Shown piece after piece: positions 38,500 through 49,780 of a stretch of DNA of 64,000 nt. Made by a program: the position numbers and the translations under genes. The notes under the pieces are model-generated. The model saw only the letters and a list, made by a program, of their open reading frames with translations. It searched no databases and had not been told where the DNA came from. The DNA lies in the NCBI RefSeq assembly GCF_002878395.1, contig NC_061115.1:97476493-97540492 (forward strand). Reading direction: 5' to 3'. How positions within the stretch are numbered: the first letter of the stretch is position 1; the number at the start of each line of letters is the position of its first letter. The stretch comes from Capsicum annuum (Eukaryota > Streptophyta > Magnoliopsida > Solanales > Solanaceae).

Positions 38500-39711
38500 T
38501 AACAATATATATCATGAAGATGGAAGACTAATGACATACCCAAATCTATGTTAGGGAAACTTCCCTGGTCATGGAGAGTCTGGAGTGCATAAAATCTGTT
38601 CTAACGTTGACCACTAGTGGTACTAGGAGTGGTGCCCTGCTGACACAATTCTTTACCCCTCTCAGCTAGAACTCTACACTCCCGCATCTTGTGGACTGAC
38701 TTACCACATCCAAAACATATCTCACTGCCTGCTATACAAACACTTAGGTTATTCTTACCATATTTTTCACAAAGCGAATAGGTACGAACACTGCTTACAC
38801 TACTTTGAGTTTTTGAGCCTAGCGCCCCATCATGACTAATATTCCTAAAATTTAGTGTAAGTACACTAGATGAGGATGGATCTAGGATTAAAAACTTCTT
38901 ACTATGCTGAGAACAATTACCACCCTATGACCCTGGCTGAGAATAACTAAAACTACCTATTCTAGCCTTCTTACTTACTCTCACTCTTCTTAGCTTTCTC
39001 TACCTTAATCTGCTGAGAGTGTATCATCAATCTAGAAAGGTCCATATCTCTATTGAGCATAGAAGTCCTACACTCCTTAACCACCAACCCAGACACACCG
39101 GTCACAAACTTACTCATGCTTGCTTTAGGGTCAACCATCTGATTAGGGACATACTTAGACAACTAGTTGAACTTGAGACAATTCTCCTTCACTGTCATGG
39201 GGCCTTGCCTCAGATTCATGAACTCTACTATCTTTGCTTCTCTCATCTTTAGTGGGAAAAACATATCTAATAACACTTTCTAAAATATCTGCCAAGTCAT
39301 GGGAGCTACATCCTCCCCTTTACTCTTCCTCCATATCACTACCCAATCATAAACAACATCCTTCAACCTATAGGATGCCAACTCTATAGTCTCTTCCTTA
39401 GACACATGCATAACCTGGGTGATCTGCTTTACCTCATCAAGATAAAGTTATGGGTCCTCATCTTTGTTCAACCCAAAGAATTCTGGCAAATTCGTTCTCA
39501 TAAAGTCTCTGATTCTGGCTGCGGCTAGACCCCCATCTTATTGAGATGGGGCTATAGACTGACGGTTACCTTGAATATTAGTTGTCACAGCTTGGGTTAC
39601 TGCCTAAAAAGCTGCCTGAAACTCTGTATGTGACACATTTTCATTCAAAGGATCTGTGGGCTAAGGTGGCTGGCTATCATTCCTATAGGTATTAGCTTTA
39701 CGAGGAGGCAT
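38500..39711 (-). pseudogene. Gag of B
   Basis: The ATG at 39709-39711 opens MPPRKANTYRN, the usual leader of Tekay-like gag. The same frame runs to 38971 with only nonsense changes (several CAG/CAA-to-stop type) and no net frameshift. It passes DEDPLYLDEVKQI-like and MREAKIVEFMNLRQGPMTV blocks and the open stretch 38971-39162 (FVTGVSGLVVKECRTSML, LSRLMIHSQQIKVEKAKK). After one frameshift two knuckles appear: CEKYGKNNLSVC (one cysteine lost) near 38746-38781 and a perfect CCHC, CFGCGKSVHKMREC, at 38676-38717. The frame ends soon after FYALQ; no protease follows. Confidence 0.85.
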
Positions 39712-39920
39712 ACTTTATAAATGAAAGAAAGAGATGGATTAGACTGAGAATTAACTTGAGATCATGCTCACTCACATGACATGAATACTGAAAGAAGAGA
39801 AACTATTCCTAAAATATCTTATAGTCTTTTGTACATAAAAATGGCGCACAACACACCCATGCGCAAGACTCTACTAGATGTGACTTTTCAAACATCCTAG
39901 GACTCTGTTGAACCTTAGGA

Positions 39921-39930
39921 TCTGATACCA
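39921..39930 (-). other. Primer-binding site of B (initiator tRNA-Met)
   Basis: The minus strand reads TGGTATCAGA followed by TCCTAAGGTTCAAC, four bases (AATT) from the 5' LTR. Confidence 0.88.
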
Positions 39931-39934
39931 AATT

Positions 39935-42830
39935 TGTAATACCCTAAGACTGGTACCCTAGATGCTACACAGTGCTCATAATCCCAAAGGACTATAAGCT
40001 AACCCTTGACTGATATATGAAACTTAGCACTAAATAATACACTATAAAAATGTGAAAAACTAGCAGAAAACTTGCCATATGGTTCAAAAAATGAAATATA
40101 ATTGAAAAACTTAACACTGAAACAACTGTCTGAACATCTAGTCTGAAAAAGCCTCTAAACAATCTGAACTAAGGAGTTGATGGGACAATCCCCAAACTAA
40201 CTCCATATACTGAAATACTAAATCTAATGCAATAAAAAATAAGAAACATCCTCGAATGATGAGGACTCACTGCTAAGTCTACTGTTGCTGGGTTAATCTG
40301 AACTGCAAAGGGTGTTCTAGATCCTGTGCTTATGAACTTATGGTATAAAACACCATAGCGCAAGAGAAAAGTATGTGTCAGTATGTGAAAATGTACTAGT
40401 AAGCTAGATGAGGTAAGGTTGAATGCAAGGGTTTACATGAATGAACAATACTGACTAAATATCATGAGACTACTAAATGAGGGTCCATACATGAATACAT
40501 AAACTATAACTGAAATTGTAGTAACACTAAATATTGGATACTGAATTATATTAACTGGAGTTCTGATTACTCAGTCTACTGATACTGTTATCTGATTGAT
40601 TAAGGTTTAAATTAGTCCTATCTCACGGGTGATCTCTAAATATACTGATAATAAAGATAATTAACTAAATCTGAGATAAGTCTTATCTAGCGGATGATCT
40701 CTGAATCTAATGGAACTGATACTGATACTTCTTGACTAAATTGACATCAGTCCTATCTAGCGGGTGATCTCTAAATCCATTGGTAATATTATCGAGTGAC
40801 TATATCTAATAGTCCTGAATCTATGCTACTAAGCTAAGTTCTTTTACTAAAACTGAATCTAAAGCTGAGACTTTGGGAGGTAGTCATCTAACCGATATAC
40901 CCCTTGTATCTAAGTTTAGGGTCAAACCTGTAACCTCAGTTGGAAGGGTGTCAGTACCGTGCCATGGTTAAAGACAACATTTGAGGAGTCAGTGCTATCT
41001 AACGGGTGACCCCTAGGAGCAGTCCTACATAATGGGTGATCCCTGAGTATATCAGTCCTTTCTAATGGGTGACTTCTCGTACTTACATTGGCTATGTAGT
41101 TTTAGAACTTAAGGATTACTCATAGGGATCTCAGTCCTATCTAACGGGTGAGCCCCCATTCCTAGGCTCACTCAGAGATTAGTCCTACTCTCAGCTGAAT
41201 GACACTTAACGTTCCTACTTCATACTAGGCTCCACTAATTTGTTGCTAATCGTACATCTTAACTAAACTAAATTGAGTTACAAAGTTTTATTGACTGACA
41301 GAATACTTCTGATTTCTGAATTGATTACTGAACTAAAGCTAGAATGCTACTGATACTGAGATTACTGAGATTTCCTAATTTATGGGACTGTCTAAGAGTA
41401 ATACTAATCATGGCATGACTGAGATTATCATGAAACTGACACTGGCTCTAGACAAGTAGCTAATTTTTTGGGTAGAAATACTCCCAGGACTCGATGACAT
41501 AAATAATACATGACATGACAACTCGTACGTGACATGGCAATAGGATATCATTCACAATACAATCAATGAAGCATCTATTCAAGCACTTAGAAGTGTTAAG
41601 AATATAAATATATAGAGAGTGCATACTATTATCTCATAATTCATTCAATAAGGAATGCACATGAGTAGAAATGCATGCAACATATAATAATTCATTCACT
41701 AAGGCCTTTCAACAAACACTTTGCATGCAATAACTTATACACAATTAGGGATTTCTTGTCAACATGCTATAATGACTCTATTTCCTTCTCATAAACATTT
41801 TATCAAACATATGGGGAGCATAATTTATTCAATACACCTAATTAACATGGTTACATCAATCAACATGCATCTTGAAGGGTTTTATCGTGAACATCACATA
41901 AATATCAAATACTAGGATCAAAACTTGGAACTTTGTAAATAAAACATGAATAGAAACTCAATAACAATATGAACTTCAATCTTAATTCATATGTATCATG
42001 AAAACTCATAAATATATAATCTTTAAATTTAGAAAAGGATTCTTGAACTTCTTGGGTGGAAGGAACCAAAGAATCAACATCTAACATACCTGAAAATGTA
42101 GATTCTTGAAGTTCTTGACGACTCTTAGAGGGATTCTTGAGATTGCTTTTGAAACTTGGGGTTAGGGTTTTATATCTTTGAGAGAGAATGCTTTTGTTCT
42201 GAAGGAATAGTGAAAATAAATGATCAATTTTGGCTATTAAGGGTTTAAATCCCATGTATAGGCTTATTAGGGGATTTAAGAAATTATGAATTGGTCCTTG
42301 GAATTAAATAACAGAATTTGAAAATCCTGATTTTTCATGCTAGCGCGACACGGTGAAATCGTATCATCTCACTAGAAACCTGACAATTGGGAAACTGGAC
42401 AATTGGGATACTGGTTGGTGGTGCGATATGGTGGAAATCGTATTACCACCTTGGTTGCTAACTTGAAAGGCACCGCGACATAGTGGAATCGGGTTGGTGC
42501 ACTGGAAATTGACAATTCTGTAATTAACCCTTGGGGCGACGCACCAACATCGCGGAGGCTCACTGGTTTTTTACAAATGCCACTTTGGCTGACTCCACAA
42601 CGCGCTAAAGTGCTAGGTGGTATACTGTCTTACTAAAATGGCTCTAACTCTTTGCTTGAGTGTCGGCTTTGGGCCAATTTGGTATCGACAAAAAGCTTAT
42701 TCGATTTCCTACGTAATAAAAAGTCAAAATATTAAAAAAATTCACATGGAATAAAATGTATTGATCTTTGAAGCAAAATTTTTGATGTTCTATAGACGAA
42801 TTTGAGCTAGGAGAAGTGTGGGGTACTACA
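39935..42830 (-). repeat. 5' LTR of B
   Basis: 2896 bp, plus strand TGTAATACCC to GGGGTACTACA. It contains the same 28-bp word set (40610-41160) and CG-rich word cluster (42340-42605) as the 3' LTR. Confidence 0.9.
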
Positions 42831-43690
42831 GTTGTACCAACTACCACTATAGTCAATCACACATGCATGAAGCATATCTTCCAATATTTGAGTGGTCCTC
42901 TCCACTTGTCTATCCGACTGCGTGTGGAAAGTGATACTAAGGCACACCTTAGTTGCTAAACCTTTCTGAAATGACTTCCAAATATATGATGAGAACAGAG
43001 TACCACAATTCAAAATGATAGAAATCGAGGGACCATGCAACTTAACAATCTCTGCAAGGTAAAACTTTGCATAATCCTCCGCCGAATAACTAGTTCTCAC
43101 CGGTAAGAAATAATCAGACTTGGTCATTCTATCCATAATGACCAAAATAGAATCACATTGATTTCAAGACCGAGAAATATTGGTACCAAAATCTATAGGA
43201 ATTACCTCTCACTTTCATTCGAGCAACTCAATCTCTTGGTACAAACCTATGGGTCTTATGTGTTCAACCTTCACTTGTTGACACACCATGCACTTAGCCA
43301 CATAGCTAGCCACATCTCACTTCTTATTAGTCAACTAATGGACCTCCTTAAGATCATGATACATCTTTGTGGAATCGGGATGAATAGCATAACGAGATCG
43401 ATGAGCTTCGGCCAAAATCCTTTCCCTCAATCCATCCACATCGCGAACAAATAGCCTACCTTGGTACCTCAAGATACCATCACCTCCAATCATAAAATCA
43501 ATAACTTTTTGCTAAACCACTTTCCCCTTAATCTTCATCAAATAAAGATAAAATATTTGTTTTTCCTTTATTTCAATAATAAGAGATGACTGTAATACCT
43601 GATGCACAAATGCAGCACCATTCTCTGAGTCCGTGAGACAAACTCCAAGGTTAGCTAAATGGTGAATTTCCTTCACCAACTCCTACATAT
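42831..43690 (-). pseudogene. Integrase amino-terminal and core part of C (upstream of the B insertion)
   Basis: The zinc region reads EAHRSRYAIHPDSTKMYHDL and AKCMVCQQVKVEH near 43240-43430. The core follows: IMDRMTKSDYFLPV, YSAEDYAKFYLAEIVKLHG, ISIILNCGTLFSS, FQKGLATKV, DRQVERTTQILEDML and CVIDYSGSW. The second catalytic Asp of the D,D35E triad (family SDRGT) is changed to Asn in LNCGT, and the Glu (VERT) is kept. The frame stops at the B boundary and resumes at 34929. The stretch 43440-43690 is the linker after RNase H and has several stops. Confidence 0.86.
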
Positions 43691-44240
43691 CCTTATCCAC
43701 ATGAGCTAGACTTCCCATGGATAACCTGCTAAGAGCATCAACAACCAAATTAGCTTTACCTGGATGGTAATAGATACTCATACTATAGTCCTTTGGCAAC
43801 TCAATCTATCTCTTTTGTCTAAGATTCAACTCTTTCTGAGTAAACACATTCTGCAGGCTCTTATGATTAGAAAAGATGTCAACATGAACCCCATAAAGAT
43901 CGTGACGCCGAATCTTCAATGAAAATACCACAACCAACAACTCCAAGTCATGAGTAGGGTAGTTCTTCTCATGAACTTTCAACTGCCTAGAAGCATAGGA
44001 CACCACACTATCATGCTGCATCAATAAACAACCAAGAAAAACACGAGAAGTATCACAATACACTATAAAACTATCATTAACCTCAGGAATGGTCAAAATC
44101 AAAGCTAAAGTCAACTTATCCATTAGATTTTTACAACTACCCTCACACATACCCGATATCAAGAACTTGGCTTTCTTACTGGTCAACTTAGACAATGGGG
44201 AAGCTATAGTTGAAAAACTATCCACAATCCTCCAATAGTA
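43691..44240 (-). pseudogene. RNase H domain of C
   Basis: The open stretch 43806-44225 (139 codons) reads [37 protein letters not shown] with the first catalytic Asp, [20 protein letters not shown] with the second acidic site, [11 protein letters not shown] and KELNLRQKR. The tail to 43691 holds the YHPGKANL-type and ALSRLSMGS-type linker. One of the less damaged domains in this element; it is in the normal place between RT and integrase. Confidence 0.87.
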
Positions 44241-45110
44241 ACCGGCTAAACCTAAGAAGCTTTGAATATTTGTTGGAGTCGGGGGTCTAGGCCTTTTTTA
44301 ACAGCTGCAACCTTTTGTGGATGCACCATGATCCCTTTACTAGAGATAACATGACTAAGAAAAGTCATAACCTTCTACCAAAACTTACACTTTGAGAACT
44401 TGGAATACAAACGTTGATCCTTCAAGGTCTACAATATAACACAGAGGTGATCGTATGATCCGCCTTAGTCTTAGAGTAACCAAGATTTCATCAATGAATA
44501 TGATGACAAGCAAGTCCAAAAACTGACAGAAGATGCTATTCATCAAACCCATGTACGTCGCTGGAGCATTGGTCAACCCAAAAGACATAACTAGGAACTC
44601 ATAATGACCATACCGGTCCTGAAGGCAGTCTTAGGGATATCCACCTCCCAAACATTAAGAGGATGATAACCCGACCTAAGATCAATCTTAAAGAAACACT
44701 TTGCACACAAAAGTTGATCAAACAGACCATCAATCATAGAAATAGGATTTTATTCTTTATGGTCACCTTGGTCAAATGGCGATAGTCAATACACATCCAA
44801 AGGGAACCATCCTTCTTACGCATGAACAACACCAAACCACCCCAAGGAGACACACTACGATGGATAAAACATTTATCTAAGAGTTCTTTCAATTGCTCCT
44901 TAAGCTCTTTCTACTTAGCCAGAACCATCCTATAAGGAGGGATAGAGATAGGACGACTGTCCTGAACATGATTAATCCCAAAATTGATTTCCCTTTCAGG
45001 AGAAATACCAAGAGAATCATCAGGGAAAACCTCAGGAAATTCATTAACCACAGGAACGGATTCTTGAGAAGGACCTTCCAAGTTAGAATCTTTAACCCAG
45101 ACCATATAAT
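44241..45110 (-). pseudogene. Reverse transcriptase domain of C
   Basis: The start is seen in the open stretch 44911-45174 with the SVPVVNEFPEVFPDD linker and RPISIPPYRMVLAK. The middle (44600-44900) is broken by stops and frameshifts but shows the [14 protein letters not shown] and KTAFRTGYGHYE-type blocks. The open stretch 44385-44588 reads [16 protein letters not shown] and IIFIDEIL. The active-site box at 44487-44498 is FIDE instead of FIDD, so one catalytic Asp is replaced by Glu. Confidence 0.85.
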
Positions 45111-45545
45111 ACAAACACCATTTTGAAATCAATCTTCGGGCTTTAAGATATGAAATAAACCTCCCCTTAGGCACTAAAGAACCTCTTCCTACACAATAAC
45201 TGGCTTATTAGGGAATTTAAACTTAATCGTATGGGTCTGATAATCTAAGAAAGCATAGCATGAATGCAACCAATCCATCCCTAATATGACCTCAAAGTCC
45301 ACCATATCTAACTTTATCAAATCCATAAGAGTTTCTTTACTACCAAAAACTACCACATATCCCATACAGACTCTTTTAAAAACAATGGAGTCTCCTACTA
45401 AGGTAGAAACAGAAAAAGGAGCTGACAAATACTCAAGACCAAAACACAAATGCATAGCCACAAATGGGGTCACATAAGAAAGAGTGGACGCTGGATCAAG
45501 TAAAAAATACACATCCCAGGAGAAAGGTTTCAATATACCAGTCAC
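45111..45545 (-). pseudogene. Protease domain of C
   Basis: The open stretch 45189-45545 (118 codons) covers the domain: VYFLLDPASTLSYVTPFVA holds the active-site region with the catalytic Asp kept and the following Gly changed to Ala, then FSVSTLVGDSIV, VDFEVILGMDWLHSCYAFLD and KFPNKP. This is the best preserved protease in the window apart from the missing upstream fusion to gag and the altered active-site Gly. Confidence 0.88.
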
Positions 45546-46930
45546 TATATTAGGAGATGCCTTAAAATCCTAGCAAGACGCAAGAGCATATAACCGATTC
45601 TGACTAGTATTGGTACCAAAAGTAGAAACAAATGTAGAAGCAGGACCCTTTTGTAAGGGAGCAGATGAAGAGCCAACAGGAACCTTATTAGCTCCAGAAG
45701 CCATCCTAACACGACCATCACACTGCATATGACTAGTCTGACCAAAATAAAAACATATGTTCTTCCTTTACTCACATAAACCATGGTGCGACTGCCAAAA
45801 ATATCTACAAAGAAGGTACGATGGAGCTGACTGAGCCCCACTAGCTTGAGATTAGGCACCCTATACCCAAAATGCTCCATTATACTGAGACCAATGATCA
45901 CCCAATGGTTTTGGGTAAGGAGCAATAGCCATGGATAAAGAACTAAAACTTCCATACTTTTTTGTTGGACACTTAACACCATCTCTGCCACTTTACTCAG
46001 AGGGCCTAAATTTTTTTCCTTGCCTCTCGCTAAACTCAACCGTTTTTTTCTTCTTCTCTTCCACTTGTTACATGTACACAGCCAATCTAGAGATTTCCAT
46101 GTATTTGATTAAATAAGCCACCTTAATATCAAGAACCAACTCATGAGACAAACCCAAAGCAAACTTATGCATTCTAGCCCTCATACTAGAAACCAACTCA
46201 AGAACATACCAGGATAGCAGATAGAATTTCAAGGCATACTCTGTGACAAATATCCTACCTTGCCTCAAATTCACAAACTCTTCCGCTTTCGCTTCCCTCA
46301 ACTCCTAAGGAAAGAAGCATTCTAAAAAAGCACTAGATAAATTATCTCATAAGGTAGAACTAGAATATTCTCCCTTCAACTATTTCCACTCTTCATACCA
46401 CTGGTATACCATATCTTTCAATTAATAAGAAGTGAACTAAACACCTTCGACCTCTGAAGCATGCATAATCAAGAGGATCCTCTCTATTTTATCAATAAAA
46501 TCTTGAGGATCCTCCTCAACCCTAACACGCATAAATAGAGAGGATACAACCTCATGAACTGGCCAACCCTTGTGGCCTCAGAAGATAGAGTAATAGGAAC
46601 ACCACGCTTAGATTAAGCAACTACCAACTAAGTCAATAAAGTAATGAAGCGACAGAACTCAGCATTAGTAGCCTTCCCTTGAGGCGACTCAGTATGAGTG
46701 TCATCCCCAGGAGAAAGATCAGTAGGGACAGGTGGAACCCCACGAGGACAGTCAGATACAGCGACCCTTGACCGGTTCTAGACTCCAAAGGTAGAGCATA
46801 TCCCATCAATATTGTTCCCAGTAAGGATAGAGGTGTTTGCATGAACATCAGATCTTCATGGAAGAATGATTTGAAAGACAAGCAAACGGAAATCAGAAGG
46901 ATCTAAGACCTTAAACTCTATAGCTCAAAG
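45546..46930 (-). pseudogene. Gag of C
   Basis: The capsid part is open at 46068-46301: MREAKAEEFVNLRQGRIFV, EYALKFYLLSWY and ALGLSHELVLDIKVAYLIK. Upstream, 46310-46930 is frameshifted but in place for the leader and first half. Downstream (45560-45900) the gag frame reads CFYFGQTSHMQC, a damaged CCHC knuckle with one cysteine turned to Phe, and then the Ser/Pro-rich tail leading into protease. A longer open frame at 45545-46039 is a different frame of the same strand and not the gene. Confidence 0.8.
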
Positions 46931-47040
46931 TTAGACAATAAGAAAGTAAAACATTCCTAAATGTCTCATAGCCTCTCTCTTATAAGTATGGCGTCCTACA
47001 CACCTATAAAAGAGACTCTACTTGACATGGCTATGTAGAC

Positions 47041-48242
47041 ATCATACCAACACCGCTTGCAAGCGCACAATAATGCCAACCCTTTATAACCAACTCAACA
47101 ACCAAGGTAAACATTCAAATCATTACATGGCCAACAAGGCCTTCACATAACCATTTACCATCTATTCATATTCCTTAGGACAATGCCTTAGTTCAAAATA
47201 AATTTTAATTCAATTTATGGTGATCAAGACCTTTACAAATCATTCATCCTACATTAGCATTCTTATGCCAAACATTAGTGTCAAACTCAATTCATCATAT
47301 GAATAGTTTATTCTCTTAGGCATTTTCACAAACACTTTGAGGGCATCCTATTAACAAGACGAACGTTAAGGTAAAAACCACCAAGTTTAGGGTAACCATG
47401 ACTGATTTGTTAAATAACAATAACCAAGCACCCATACATGCAAACCATCATCAAAAGCATATATGAACACAAGTTAAACCAAGAGTAAACAATACTCAAT
47501 CATATGCAATAAAACCCTCAATTTTGGTTTTCAACACCACCATCTAAGAATCATGATCGTACTTTAAAACAAATGATATTTATGAACTAATAATGAGGTA
47601 AGAGTCGCATGCCTTATTCACAAAGATTCACTGAGAGAAACTTGACCCAGGATCCTCTAGATGAACACTTATAGAAACCCTAGCCCCAATCTTTAAGAGA
47701 GTGTTATAGAGTGTTTTTGGAATATTTAATATTTCAGAAGTATTTATGAGAGGCCACAACATGTTATAGGACATGGGGACTTAAGAGTTTTGGGGTGGGA
47801 AATATCTGGAATGCCCTCAGCTTAAAAGCTAAAATTTGCTCGTAGAAGGGTATGACCACCCCTCTAAGTTGTATGAGTGGTACTCTTATCTTGTACCCTA
47901 GAACTACCTTGGTCCTCCATACTGAGCAGCATACAACCATGCAAGGGTAACTCGTACCCTATCATATTAGAAGTACCCTACAACGCATACCTAGATAGAA
48001 TCCATTTAGGCTAAGCTCATTACATCATAGGACTTAGAAACATACACCTCTTACCCTATCATTTAACTAGGGAGATGCCAAACTGTACCGTGGATGGACT
48101 GTAACCTAACCATGATGATTATCATATAGGAGAGGGCACCCTAGACCGTACCCAATCATTCAACTTGTAGCTTTAAGTCGTATGTTGTCCAGAATACTCA
48201 ACTTAAGGAATTTTCCTAAGGTTCGAAAGCCAAGATGTTTCA
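47041..48242 (-). repeat. 5' LTR of C, truncated
   Basis: Corresponds to about 32763-34109 of the 3' LTR. The primer site and the LTR half next to it are missing. C's leader (GAGACTCTACTTGACATGG, about 47013-47031) is followed directly by ATCATACCAACACCGC, a mid-LTR sequence. Ends GATGTTTCA at 48242. Confidence 0.85.
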
Positions 48243-48247
48243 CACTC
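48243..48247. repeat. Target-site duplication of C, right copy
   Basis: CACTC, identical to 31776-31780. Confidence 0.9.
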
Positions 48248-48439
48248 ATCTCTTAATAATATGATGTGTAAGGAGTTTCATATAACCAGGAAAGAACTTG
48301 GTCAATAACACACTGGTTTGTTAATGACTTGGGTCCTTAGACCCATAACCACACTATATAACTCTTATGGTGAGTCCTAAGAAGGGAAGAGAGCCTAGAG
48401 CTCAGAGAATTTTCAAAGGCCAAAGCCCAGGGCATTACA
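48248..48439 (-). repeat. 3' LTR of D, right piece
   Basis: Completes the LTR cut by C. It matches the end of 53497-55679, including the segment with ACACACTGGTTTGTTAATGA and the terminal GGCATTACA. Confidence 0.88.
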
Positions 48440-48455
48440 ATTTCCCCCATTTAGG
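48440..48455 (-). other. Polypurine tract of D
   Basis: The minus strand reads CTAAATGGGGGAAAT against the LTR, preceded by the CATTCGAGGACGAATG motif that also stands before this tract in A. Confidence 0.88.
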
Positions 48456-48616
48456 ATCATTCGTCCTCGAATGATGGGACAGCGCATTGATTAGCATGAT
48501 TTGACCCCAAATATCTCCACTCTTACCTTTAACTAATTTAGAAAAAAAAGATGCCAAGAAAATCAATCTTTCTTTTAATAGAGTAAGAAAAATAGGAAGT
48601 TAAGAAAACACATACC

Positions 48617-49780
48617 TCAAGTATGTATTTCTAGAACAGGGACCAGGAACAGAAACTTGGACTTCATGTCCTCCTTAGCTTCCTAAGTAGCTTCCTCAAA
48701 GTTTTGGTTTCGGCATAGAACCTTTATTGAAGCCATGTCTTTCGTTTGCAATCGATATACTTGTTGATCCAAGATCCTCATCGGGACCTCCTTATAGGAA
48801 AATAAATCCAAAATATCTATGTTCTCCAAGGGAACAACCAATGAAGGATCATCCACGCATTTACACAATATGGACACATGGAATACTAAATGAATGGAAC
48901 TTATACTAGAGGGAAAATCCAAATCATATGCAACATTACCACATTTTCTCAATACCAAGTATGGGCCAACATATCGGTGACTAAGCTTCCCCTTCTTTCC
49001 AAACTGCATTACTCCCTTCATGGGAGACACTTTTAAGAACACCCAATATCTAACATTAAATTCCAAGTCACTTTGCCTCATGTTTACGTAGGACTTTTGG
49101 CAACTTTGGGAGGTTTTTAGCCTATCCCAAATCACCTTCACCTTATCCATAGCTTAGTGAACCAAATCCATGCCAAATACCGCCGCTTCACCAACGTTAA
49201 ACCACTTAATAGGAGATCCACACCTCCTACTATGCATTGCCTCAGATGGGGCCATACTAATGTTATAATGGTAACTATTATTATGAGCAAAATTCAGTAA
49301 GAGACAAATAATCAAACCAACTACCACCAAAGTCAATTATACACGCTCATAGCATATCTTACAGGGTATAAATAGTTCTTTTTGCTTGCCCATCTGACTG
49401 CAGGTGGAAAAAACTACTAAGATTTACTTTATTCCCCAAACCACGCTGGAAAGAACGCCAGAAATGCAATGAAAACTTAGTACCACAATTTGTGATAATT
49501 GAGATAGGCGCACCATGCAATTTTACAACTTCTTTGAAGAAACAACTTGGAATAATCCTTGGTACAGTAATTAGTACTCATTGTCAAAAAGTAAGCTGAC
49601 TTAGTCATCCTATCCACGATAACCCAAATGGATTCACTCTAATTCCGCAACCGCAGAAGGCTGGTAACAAAATCCATATTAATTATTACCTATTTCCACA
49701 TCGGTAGTTCAATTTCTTAAATTAGCCCACTAGACCTTATGTGCTCCACCTTCAATTGCTGACATACCATACATTTAACC
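48617..49780 (-). pseudogene. Integrase and chromodomain of D
   Basis: The C-terminal half is open at 48683-49150: DKVKVIWDRLKTSQSCQKSY, QSDLEFNVRYWVFLKVSP, RYVGPYLVLRKCGNVAYDL, HLVFHVSILCKC, then the chromodomain RILDQQVYRLQTKDMASIK and CRNQNFEEAT. A TAG stop at 48683-48685 replaces the conserved Trp of ATWE. The open stretch 49154-49336 holds NNSYHYNISMAPSEAMHSRR. The core and zinc region (49340-49780) are recognisable only in pieces, with many stops and indels. Pol ends at 48617. Confidence 0.84.

Larger units (their letters stand above)
34930..42830 (-). mobile_element. Element B: gag-only LTR retrotransposon nested in C integrase
   Basis: 7.9 kb, minus strand. LTRs at 34930-37794 (3') and 39935-42830 (5'), primer site at 39921-39930 and a polypurine tract at 37795-37812. 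The 2.14 kb interior contains a Tekay-type gag followed by about 700 bp without any protease, RT, RNase H or integrase motif. This is the layout described for TR-GAG non-autonomous elements. Flanks are GTCAT (34925-34929) and GTTGT (42831-42835), matching at three of five bases, both differences being transitions. Removing B rejoins C's integrase at the SW-HLPLIEF position with the phase kept, which confirms the ends. Confidence 0.86.
31781..48242 (-). mobile_element. Element C: gypsy retrotransposon nested in the 3' LTR of D
   Basis: Minus strand. 3' LTR at 31781-34109, gag-pol at 34258-46930 (split by B), 5' LTR at 47041-48242 (truncated), and a perfect CACTC duplication. The domain order is normal. 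The primer site and the first part of the 5' LTR (about 1 kb) are deleted at a junction near 47040, where C's leader runs directly into mid-LTR sequence. Without B it is about 8.6 kb. C and D belong to the same broad family, but their LTRs are clearly different subfamilies. Confidence 0.88.

Noticed and set aside
45545..46039. 164-codon open frame, a possible membrane protein rich in Leu and Val
   Set aside because: It is an off-frame reading of the gag tail of C on the same strand; the gag frame with its CCHC remnant and the link into protease is the real one.
46633..46881. 82-codon minus-strand open frame as a separate small gene
   Set aside because: It is where the frameshifted first half of C's gag belongs and has no independent support.
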